Shown one piece after another: positions 1-5,398 of a stretch of 20,936 nt of DNA (within the stretch, counting starts at the first letter, position 1; every line of letters begins with the position of its first letter). Under the pieces are notes generated by a model, which saw only the letters and a list, made by a program, of their open reading frames with translations, had not been told where the DNA came from and made no database searches. The position numbers and the translations under genes are program-made. Source of the stretch: Bog-473 sp036502025 (GTDB taxonomy: Bacteria; Actinomycetota; Acidimicrobiia; Acidimicrobiales; RAAP-2); the NCBI GenBank assembly GCA_036502025.1, contig DASXZJ010000073.1, forward strand, positions 1 to 20,936, in the 5' to 3' direction.

Positions 1-456
1 CCCCCAGTCTGCACCCACGACCGGATCGTCCCAAGCCAAGCCGAGCTCGTCCGAGTCGTTGTAGTACCCATCGACCAGGTACCACAGGAGGAGGTCCGTC
101 AACGCGGCGAAACCGTGCGCCACCCCGGGAGGGATGAACAACCCCTGGTCCACATCCCCGTCGAGATCGATGTGCTCGGTCGCGCCGTCCGTCTGCGAGC
201 CCAGACGTAGGTCATGCAGCACGACGCGGGCCCGCCCGCGCAAGAGATACCAGTAGTCCGCTTGATGCAGGTGGTAGTGCAGCCCCACCACCGCGCCCGC
301 CTGCTTCTCGGACCGGTTGCCCTGCACCATCTCGCGCCCCAGCGGCAACCAGCTGCGTCGATACGTCTCCACGAACCGACCGCGTTCGTCCCCGTGCACG
401 TCGGGTCGCACCAGCACGACATCGTCAATGGTCGAGGACGGGATCAGCTCGGGCAT
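1..456 (-). CDS. RmlC-like dTDP-4-dehydrorhamnose 3,5-epimerase family protein (partial)
   Basis: Reading from ATG at 456 gives 152 codons with no stop before the window edge, so the C-terminal end is missing. The protein has the cupin pattern of dTDP-4-keto-6-deoxyhexose 3,5-epimerases: DERGRF at 23-28, GLHYHLHQADYWYLLRG from 59 with the expected catalytic His60, the FIPPGVAHGF strand at 107-116, and WYLVDGYY then AWDDP near the end. Known members epimerise dTDP-4-keto sugars for rhamnose or related deoxysugars in the cytoplasm. The usual RGLH is VGLH here, so the substrate-phosphate Arg is absent and the exact sugar is uncertain. TAGCGT lies 8 nt before the ATG and there is no Shine-Dalgarno, suggesting its own leaderless promoter. 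The flavin reductase ends 24 bp upstream on the same strand. Confidence 0.85.
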   Translation of the reverse strand, partial: MPELIPSSTIDDVVLVRPDVHGDERGRFVETYRRSWLPLGREMVQGNRSEKQAGAVVGLHYHLHQADYWYLLRGRARVVLHDLRLGSQTDGATEHIDLDGDVDQGLFIPPGVAHGFAALTDLLLWYLVDGYYNDSDELGLAWDDPVVGADWG

Positions 457-464
457 CGGCGGGA

Positions 465-470
465 ACGCTA
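465..470 (-). promoter_or_regulatory. Candidate -10 box (TAGCGT) for leaderless epimerase transcript
   Basis: On the minus strand TAGCGT is followed by 8 nt and then the ATG at 456. No ribosome binding site is visible, and the same arrangement recurs at six other starts in this window. Confidence 0.45.
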
Positions 471-480
471 ACAGCGAGGC

Positions 481-960
481 TCAGGCCACGAAGTGGCCGA
501 AGCCCGATCGGTAGAAGAGGAGCGGCGACCCCTCACCGAGACCCAGGGCCACCACGTGGCCGGTGACCAGCTCGTGGTCGCCCCCCTCGTAAATGGCGCC
601 CAGCGTGCACTCGACAGTGGCCAACGAACCGGCGATCATCGGCGAACCGGTGACCGGGCCCGGCGCCCACTCCACCCCGTCGAACTTGTCGCCCCCCGAG
701 ACGGCGAAGGTCCGGGCGATCGACTCCTGGTGCTCCTCGAGGACGTTGACGCAGAACGCACCGGCCTGGGCGATGCGCGGCCAGCTGGTCGAGCTCTTGG
801 CCGGGGCGAGGATCACCATCGGCGGATCCAGCGACAGCGCGGCGAACGACTGGCAGGTGAAGCCAACCGGTTCACCCTGCTCATCCGCCGTCACGATGGT
901 GATGCCGGTGGCAAAGTGTCCGAGCACTTCACGGAACCGGGCCTCATCAAGGCCCGTCAT
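481..960 (-). CDS. Flavin reductase domain (FMN-binding split barrel) protein
   Basis: The 159-residue protein matches the HpaC/HsaB-type flavin reductases that supply reduced FMN or FAD to two-component monooxygenases. Visible family landmarks are the N-terminal FREVLGHFATGITIVTA (10-26), TCQSFAALSLDPPMV (34-48), FCVNVL (68-73), the GGDKFDGVEW segment (88-97), and the GDHELVTGHVV strand (127-137) with the typical GDH. The length is normal for the family. Its ATG directly abuts the TAG stop of the MBL-fold gene (GTGTAGATG), with no separate ribosome binding site, so translation is probably coupled. No oxygenase partner lies next to it, so the physiological substrate of the system cannot be named from this window. 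Confidence 0.87.
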   Translation of the reverse strand: MTGLDEARFREVLGHFATGITIVTADEQGEPVGFTCQSFAALSLDPPMVILAPAKSSTSWPRIAQAGAFCVNVLEEHQESIARTFAVSGGDKFDGVEWAPGPVTGSPMIAGSLATVECTLGAIYEGGDHELVTGHVVALGLGEGSPLLFYRSGFGHFVA

Positions 961-1827
961 CTACACCCGGCCGAGGTCTATGGACTGGGACTCGTGCGCC
1001 GACGACACATCCTCGAGCGCCCTGGCTTCGGGCAGCCGCCGGGCCCCGGTCAGGATGCGGTCGATGTCACGGTCATTGTGCGACGGGTCGTGGTGCGACA
1101 GCATGAGCTTCTTCACGCCGGCCTCGGCCGCCACGTGGACGGCGAAGGCGGCGGTCGAGTGGCCCCAATCGGCCTTCCCGGAGAACTCGTCGTCGGTGTA
1201 CTGGCCGTCGTGGACCAGGAGGTCGGCCCCTTGGCACAACTCCAGCACGGCGTCAGGAATGGTGCGGCGGTCGAGCGGCGCCTGATGGTCGGGCATGTAG
1301 GCCAGCACGCGTCCCTCGGCCTCGATCCGGTAGCCGAGCGTGATGCCGCTGTGCGGGATGGTGCGGGCCATGACCTTGGCCGAGCCGATCGAGAAGTCCT
1401 CGTCCCTGGTGTCGATGGTGCAGAGCTCGCCGCGGAACTGCTCCATGTGGATCGGGAAGACCGGCGGCTGCACGGCCGCGTGCAGCGCGTCCTTCAGGCT
1501 CCCCTTGGCCTGCGCCGGCCCGTGCACCGTCAGGCGCGCCCCGGGGTCGTGCAGCGGGGCGAAGAACGGCAGCCCGAGGATGTGGTCGAAGTGGAGGTGG
1601 GTCAGCAGCGCCGTGGCATGCAGCGGGGTGCCGAGGGCGCGCACCTCCTTGAGGAGCACGTCACCGAGCGAGCGCAGCCCGGTGCCCAGGTCGACGATGA
1701 GGGGCTCGTCCCCCTCGATACCGACGACCAGACACGACGTGTTGCCCCCGTATCGCCGGTAGCGGTCCCCCGAACACGGACAAGACCCCCGGACGCCATA
1801 AAACGTGACGTTCACCCTCGCGACCAT
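961..1827 (-). CDS. MBL-fold metal-dependent hydrolase (PhnP/cyclic-nucleotide phosphodiesterase-like)
   Basis: From ATG 1827 the product is 288 residues. It carries the metallo-beta-lactamase dinuclear metal motif HLHFDH at 77-82, further ligands His159, Asp180 and the LSHHDP segment (His245/246), and the N-terminal VRGSCP...YGGNTSC signature seen in MBL enzymes related to PhnP and tRNase Z-type phosphodiesterases. It probably hydrolyses a phosphodiester or ester in the cytoplasm; the substrate cannot be told. A longer reading from 1884 would run through the divergent promoter and into the neighbouring hydrolase, so 1827 is preferred; GTG 1815 is an alternative. A GGAGG sits one base before ATG 1827, which is closer than normal. 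The next gene starts on the base after its stop codon. Confidence 0.84.
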   Translation of the reverse strand: MVARVNVTFYGVRGSCPCSGDRYRRYGGNTSCLVVGIEGDEPLIVDLGTGLRSLGDVLLKEVRALGTPLHATALLTHLHFDHILGLPFFAPLHDPGARLTVHGPAQAKGSLKDALHAAVQPPVFPIHMEQFRGELCTIDTRDEDFSIGSAKVMARTIPHSGITLGYRIEAEGRVLAYMPDHQAPLDRRTIPDAVLELCQGADLLVHDGQYTDDEFSGKADWGHSTAAFAVHVAAEAGVKKLMLSHHDPSHNDRDIDRILTGARRLPEARALEDVSSAHESQSIDLGRV

Positions 1828-1840
1828 ACCTCCGGCCCGG

Positions 1841-1850
1841 ACGATACGTT
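1841..1850. promoter_or_regulatory. Overlapping back-to-back -10 boxes of a divergent promoter
   Basis: The bases ACGATACGTT read as TACGTT (1845-1850) on the plus strand, 8 nt before the ATG at 1859, and as TATCGT (1846-1841) on the minus strand, 13 nt before ATG 1827. The two start codons are only 31 bp apart, so both promoters must share this DNA. Confidence 0.45.
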
Positions 1851-1858
1851 GGGTCGCC

Positions 1859-2728
1859 ATGGACCAGCACACCGTCACGGCCAACGGGCTCGAGTTCGCC
1901 TACTTCGAGGAAGGACCGCCCGACGGGCCGCTGGCGCTGTGCCTGCACGGCTTCCCCGACTCCGCGCACACCTGGCGTTATCTCCTGCCCGCGTTGGGTG
2001 ACGCCGGGTACCGCGCCATCGCCCCCTTCCTGCGGGGATACGCGCCTACCGCCATACCAACCGACGGCCGCTACCAGGTGGGCGCCGTGGTCCGGGACGC
2101 CAACGCGCTGCACCAGGTCTTCGGGGGAACCTCCGAGGCCGTGCTCATCGGGCACGACTGGGGCGCGCTCGCCACCTACGGCGCCGTGGCCCATCAACCC
2201 GATCGCTGGCGCCGGGCGGTGACCATGGCCGTCCCGCCCACGGCGTCGATGGGGATGACCTTCTTCTCCTACGCGCAGCTCCAGCGCAGCTGGTACATGT
2301 TCTTCTTCCTCTCCCCCTTGGCCGAGATGGCCCTTCCGCTCGATGACTACTCCTTCATCGACGGCCTGTGGCGGGACTGGTCACCGGGCTACGACGGTAC
2401 CTGGGACGTGGCCCGCGTCAAGGAGTCCATCGGCGACACCACCCATATCGCCGCGGCCATCGGGTACTACCGCGCCCTCTATGACCCGTCACTGCAGGAC
2501 CCCGAGCTGGCGGACGAACAGGCGGCCTCACTGGCGCTCACGCCCAAGCCCACCCTCTACCTGCACGGGCGCGACGACGGCTGCATGCTCTTGCGCTCCA
2601 TCGGCCGACCGATCGACTTCATGGCCGAGGGATCCGAAGTGGCCATCGTCGACGACGCCGGCCACTTCCTCCACGTCGAGCAGCCCGATTTGGTCAACCG
2701 CCTCGTCGTGGAATTCCTCGCGCCCTGA
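1859..2728 (+). CDS. Epoxide hydrolase-like alpha/beta hydrolase
   Basis: The 289-residue protein has an alpha/beta hydrolase fold with an aspartate nucleophile. HGFPD at 30-34 forms the oxyanion region, GHDWGA at 98-103 places Asp100 as nucleophile, GRDD (237-240) gives the acid, and GHFLHVEQP (268-276) gives the catalytic His269. The cap domain holds GYYRALY (202-208), and its tyrosines are the type that polarise an epoxide in epoxide hydrolases. Haloalkane dehalogenases share the Asp nucleophile, so that is the main alternative. ATG 1859 is chosen over 1805 because TACGTT lies 8 nt before it and the earlier start would overlap the divergent gene. Its stop directly abuts the stop of mutY on the other strand, and the junction is TGATCA. 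Confidence 0.86.
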   Translation: MDQHTVTANGLEFAYFEEGPPDGPLALCLHGFPDSAHTWRYLLPALGDAGYRAIAPFLRGYAPTAIPTDGRYQVGAVVRDANALHQVFGGTSEAVLIGHDWGALATYGAVAHQPDRWRRAVTMAVPPTASMGMTFFSYAQLQRSWYMFFFLSPLAEMALPLDDYSFIDGLWRDWSPGYDGTWDVARVKESIGDTTHIAAAIGYYRALYDPSLQDPELADEQAASLALTPKPTLYLHGRDDGCMLLRSIGRPIDFMAEGSEVAIVDDAGHFLHVEQPDLVNRLVVEFLAP

Positions 2729-3670
2729 TCAGCGAAGGCGGAGCCGGGGTCGCGGGCCGGGCGACCACTCGGCGAACCCTTCGTCCACCAGTGCGCCCGC
2801 CAGGCGCGCCGCCCGGTCCCGATCTTCGGGCCACCCGCACGCGCCGGCGACCAGCTCCGCGCCCAGCGACCCTGCTCGCAGCGCGTGCAGCAGGCGGCCG
2901 CGGCCCTGGCGGTTCGATCCGGCGAAGGGCGGCTGGCTCCGGACCGACGGGCTGGCCCGCCAGGGGTCCGGGGCATGCCGACCGTCCCGCCTCCACCGGC
3001 ACTGTCGGCGCAGGGGGCAGTCGTCGCAAGCCGGTGTGCTCGCCGTGCACACCAGCGCGCCCAGATCGAACATGGTCTGGTTGAACTCCCAGGACCGGCC
3101 CGCCGGCACCAGGCGATCGGCCACCTGCTGGGCCTCGGACAACGAAAGGCCCGCGCCGTGCACGCAGCGGGCCAGGACGCGCACGACATTGGTGTCGACC
3201 ACGGCGGCGTCGGCCTCGAAGGCCAGCGAGCGCACCGCCCGGGCCGTGTAGGGGCCGACCCCCGGCAGCTTCCGCAGGTCCGCCTCGCCGGCCGGCACCT
3301 TCCCGCCGTGTTCTTCCACGATCTGGGCGGCCGCCCGGTGCAGGCCGAGGGCGCGGCGGTTGTAGCCGAGACCCGACCAGATCCGCACCACGTCGCCCGA
3401 CGGCGCCCGGGCGCAGTCCGCCGGGGCGGGGAAGCGCCGCAGGAAGGCGTCGTAGTACCCCACCACCCGGTCCGCCTGCGTCTGTTGGAGCATTACCTCA
3501 CTGACGAGGACCCGCCACGGATCGCGCGTGCGTCGCCACGGGAAATCTCTCCGGTGCTCCGAACCCCACTCGAGCAGGCGGACCCGGAAGCTCCGGACCC
3601 GGGCCGCGGTCGGGAGGTGGGACTCAGTCCCAGACGTCGTCGCCGTAGGGTCGTTGACGCGCCGGCGCAT
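2729..3670 (-). CDS. mutY: A/G-specific adenine glycosylase (MutY), short actinobacterial form
   Basis: MutY removes adenine mispaired with 8-oxoguanine in base-excision repair. The 313-residue protein shows the HhH-GPD core: SEVMLQQTQ at 57-65 with catalytic Glu58, the helix-hairpin-helix LPGVGPYTARAV (135-146), and VDTNVVRV (158-165) with Asp159. The iron-sulfur loop C-X6-C-X2-C-X5-C uses Cys208, 215, 218 and 224. After the cluster only about 90 residues remain, with a FAGSNRQGRGRLLHAL segment; the NUDIX-like 8-oxoG domain of longer MutY proteins is not evident. The start overlaps the end of the MaoC gene by 47 bp. No later ATG or GTG precedes the conserved core, so the overlap appears real. 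It is last in a three-gene minus-strand run. Confidence 0.92.
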   Translation of the reverse strand: MRRRVNDPTATTSGTESHLPTAARVRSFRVRLLEWGSEHRRDFPWRRTRDPWRVLVSEVMLQQTQADRVVGYYDAFLRRFPAPADCARAPSGDVVRIWSGLGYNRRALGLHRAAAQIVEEHGGKVPAGEADLRKLPGVGPYTARAVRSLAFEADAAVVDTNVVRVLARCVHGAGLSLSEAQQVADRLVPAGRSWEFNQTMFDLGALVCTASTPACDDCPLRRQCRWRRDGRHAPDPWRASPSVRSQPPFAGSNRQGRGRLLHALRAGSLGAELVAGACGWPEDRDRAARLAGALVDEGFAEWSPGPRPRLRLR

Positions 3671-4136
3671 CCGCCGACTTCCACACCATGAGCTTGCGCC
3701 TGAAGTAACAGACTTCGTCGCCGTGTTGGTTGAAGGCCTTCGTCTCGACCGTCACGATGCCCCGGTCCTCCTTGGACTTCGACGGGGTGGCCTCGAGCAC
3801 CCGCGTCTCGGCGTAGATGGTGTCGCCATGGAACGTCGGCGAGCGGTGCAGCAGTGACTCGATCTCGAGGTTGGCGATGGCCGACCCGCTCACGTCGGGC
3901 ACGCTCATGCCGAGGACGAGCGAGTAGACGAGGTTGCCGACGACGACGTTCTTCCCCTGGACCGTTTCGTGCTCGGCGAACCAGGCGTCGAGGTGCAGGG
4001 GGTGGTGGTTCATGGTGATCAGGCAGAAGAGATGGTCGTCGTACTCGGTCACCGTCTTGCCCGGCCAGTGCCGGTACACGTCACCGGGGACGAAGTCCTC
4101 GAGATGGCGCCCGAAGGGGCGGTCGTACGTGGTCAT
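3624..4136 (-). CDS. MaoC-family hydratase, probable mesaconyl-CoA hydratase
   Basis: This 170-residue single hot-dog protein begins at ATG 4136, four bases after the preceding stop. It has LFCLITMNHHPLHLDAWFAE (36-55), in which the usual Asp of the hydratase-2 motif D-x-N-P-x-H is Asn43 while His48 is kept. To my knowledge the TMN..PLH variant is typical of mesaconyl-C1-CoA hydratases (beta-methylmalyl-CoA dehydratases). GDTIYAETRVLE (104-115) and the C-terminal NQHGDEVCYFRRKLMVWK complete the fold. The neighbours at 5399 (methylsuccinyl-CoA dehydrogenase) and 7010 (CoA-ester lyase) catalyse the steps before and after it in the ethylmalonyl-CoA pathway, which supports this role. A generic enoyl-CoA hydratase role remains possible. 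Confidence 0.8.
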   Translation of the reverse strand: MTTYDRPFGRHLEDFVPGDVYRHWPGKTVTEYDDHLFCLITMNHHPLHLDAWFAEHETVQGKNVVVGNLVYSLVLGMSVPDVSGSAIANLEIESLLHRSPTFHGDTIYAETRVLEATPSKSKEDRGIVTVETKAFNQHGDEVCYFRRKLMVWKSADAPARQRPYGDDVWD

Positions 4137-4140
4137 GTTG

Positions 4141-4575
4141 CTAGGCCGATGGCACCGGCCGGGGCCGGGTGGTGAAGCCCAGCGAGGCGCCGGGCAGCGA
4201 CTCCCCGTCAATGGTCAGGCGCCAGGCGAAACGGGTTCCCGGCGAAAGGGGGATCGGTCCGAGGTTCACGGCCAGCGCCACGTCGATGGGCGATCCCTCG
4301 GGAATGCCCGGGGGCTGGCTCACCGTGAACTCGCCGCGCACCTCGACGGGCTGGGTACCGTCGGGCGTCTCCATGAGGACCGGGCGGCCGTCGGCGTCTT
4401 CTAGGAAGAGCTCCCAGTGGTGCGACGTCTCGGCCTCGTGCCAGTCCACGTCGATTTTCAGCGCCACGGCCGAGGGAACCGGGTCGGGACCGGTCATGCT
4501 CCATCCCCCGCCCAGGATGTAGAGCTTCCCGTCGGACACCTGTGCGGCGTCGCAGAGCAACATAGTCACCTTCAC
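4141..4575 (-). CDS. Conserved protein of unknown function (DUF6941-like)
   Basis: The 144-residue protein contains MLLCDAAQVSDGKLYILGGGWS near the start, then PVPSAVALKIDV, SQPPGIPEGSPIDVALAVN and GTRFAWRLTIDG. From memory this matches a family of small actinobacterial proteins listed as DUF6941; no biochemical role is known to me. It is probably cytoplasmic and all-beta, with no signal peptide or membrane segment. The GTG at 4575 is chosen because TAGCCT lies exactly 7 nt upstream, suggesting a leaderless transcript, and because conservation starts there. ATG 4563 is the alternative, and the longer reading from 4686 adds a low-complexity shadow. It heads the run into the MaoC hydratase (4-bp gap) and mutY. 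Confidence 0.72.
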   Translation of the reverse strand: MKVTMLLCDAAQVSDGKLYILGGGWSMTGPDPVPSAVALKIDVDWHEAETSHHWELFLEDADGRPVLMETPDGTQPVEVRGEFTVSQPPGIPEGSPIDVALAVNLGPIPLSPGTRFAWRLTIDGESLPGASLGFTTRPRPVPSA

Positions 4576-4582
4576 CGGCAGC

Positions 4583-4588
4583 AGGCTA
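4583..4588 (-). promoter_or_regulatory. Candidate -10 box (TAGCCT) for leaderless DUF6941-MaoC-mutY transcript
   Basis: On the minus strand TAGCCT is followed by 7 nt and then GTG 4575. No Shine-Dalgarno lies between them. Confidence 0.42.
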
Positions 4589-4657
4589 TAGGTCGCGCCA
4601 GGTGGCTGAGTTTCGGGTCGGCGCCCCGGCCCGGGTTCCGCGACGCCCCGGCGGCCA

Positions 4658-4663
4658 TAAAGT
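4658..4663 (+). promoter_or_regulatory. Candidate -10 box (TAAAGT) before the leader ORF
   Basis: TAAAGT is followed by 8 nt and then ATG 4672, the start of a 10-codon ORF. This is the same spacing as at 1859 and 5399. Confidence 0.42.
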
Positions 4664-4671
4664 GCCTGCCT

Positions 4672-4704
4672 ATGGCAACGCGGCAATGGGGTGACCGGGC
4701 GTGA
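4672..4704 (+). CDS. Putative 10-residue leader peptide overlapping the methyltransferase start
   Basis: ATG 4672 opens a ten-codon frame encoding MATRQWGDRA, ending in TGA at 4702-4704. The stop overlaps the GTG start of the methyltransferase in a GTGA arrangement typical of translational coupling. A TAAAGT box lies 8 nt before the ATG, so the first translated codon could be the 5' end of the mRNA. The peptide itself has no recognisable motif. It may simply load ribosomes onto the next gene, or act as a regulatory upstream ORF; the single Trp and two Arg codons give no clear attenuation logic. This is inferred from arrangement only. Confidence 0.4.
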   Translation: MATRQWGDRA

Positions 4705-5348
4705 GCGAGCTCATCGGGCTGCGCGACGACGTCTACCGGCGCCCGCTGGCCACCGCCCTCCTCCGGCTCGGCCTCGAGGCCGGCTGGCGCTGCGTCGACG
4801 TCGGGGCCGGCGGCGGCGACGTCTCGGTGGCCCTGGCCGAGATGGTGGGGCGTGACGGCCGCGTCTACGCCGTCGACAGCGACCCGTTCGCCCGCGACGA
4901 GGTGGCCCATGCCGCCGCCACGCACACCCAGGTGGTGGCGCTCACCCAGGCCGGCGAGGACCTGATCCTGCCCGAGCAGGTCGACCTGGCCTTCTGCCGC
5001 TTCCTCCTCCTCCATGTGGTCGACCCGGCCGTCGTCGTGCGCCGCATGGCCGCCGTGGTCAAGCCAGGGTCCTGGGTGGTGGCCCAGGAGCCCATCACCT
5101 CGGCCGGCCGGATCGGGGGCATTGCGCTGTCGATGCCCGACGCCCGGCATCCCGACGTCGGGAGCGTGCTCCCCGCCCTCATCCGCCAGGCCGGGCTCGA
5201 AGTGATCGATGCCTGGGCCGAGGCGCCGGCGGGAGTCGGTCCCGGTCCCGTGGCGCGCTACCTGGAGTCACTCACGGGGGTCGATCCGGTCGACGAGCCC
5301 GTGGTGCTGCCCCCACTGGTGACCGTCATCGGCCAACGACCCGTCTGA
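4701..5348 (+). CDS. Class I SAM-dependent methyltransferase
   Basis: The 215-residue protein has a Rossmann-type methyltransferase core. Motif I is VDVGAGGGD (32-40), the acidic residue ending strand 2 is in VYAVDSD (Asp59), and the motif IV strand reads VDLAFCRFLLLHVVDP. No domain points to a substrate, so small molecule, lipid or protein are all possible. The GTG at 4701 is preceded by GGGGTGA six bases upstream, a plausible ribosome binding site, and it overlaps the stop of a ten-codon leader frame. The next gene on this strand begins 50 bp after its stop but appears to have its own promoter. Confidence 0.85.
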   Translation: MSELIGLRDDVYRRPLATALLRLGLEAGWRCVDVGAGGGDVSVALAEMVGRDGRVYAVDSDPFARDEVAHAAATHTQVVALTQAGEDLILPEQVDLAFCRFLLLHVVDPAVVVRRMAAVVKPGSWVVAQEPITSAGRIGGIALSMPDARHPDVGSVLPALIRQAGLEVIDAWAEAPAGVGPGPVARYLESLTGVDPVDEPVVLPPLVTVIGQRPV

Positions 5349-5367
5349 CGTCATCACCCAGCAAAGA

Positions 5368-5382
5368 GGCTCGGGACGAGCC
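5368..5382 (+). repeat. Short perfect hairpin upstream of mcd
   Basis: GGCTCG-GGA-CGAGCC forms a 6-bp stem with a 3-nt loop between the methyltransferase stop and the mcd promoter. There is no T-run after it, so it is not a classical terminator. It sits just before the TAGGGT box and could be an operator or a weak transcription stop. Confidence 0.4.
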
Positions 5383-5384
5383 AG

Positions 5385-5390
5385 TAGGGT
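5385..5390 (+). promoter_or_regulatory. Candidate -10 box (TAGGGT) for leaderless mcd transcript
   Basis: TAGGGT is followed by 8 nt and then ATG 5399. No Shine-Dalgarno is present. Confidence 0.45.
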
Positions 5391-5398
5391 CGCTTGCC

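Noticed and set aside
493..2001. 502-codon plus-strand open frame
   Set aside because: It is antisense to the flavin reductase and MBL hydrolase, both with clear catalytic motifs; its product is Arg/Gly/His-rich with no recognisable domain, a typical high-GC shadow.
2726..2731. TGATCA palindrome as a possible operator or methylation site
   Set aside because: It is simply the two convergent stop codons abutting (TGA/TCA); nothing around it suggests regulation.
5368..5382. Rho-independent terminator after the methyltransferase
   Set aside because: The stem is perfect but short and is followed by CAGTAGGGT rather than a T-run; it is listed only as a hairpin.
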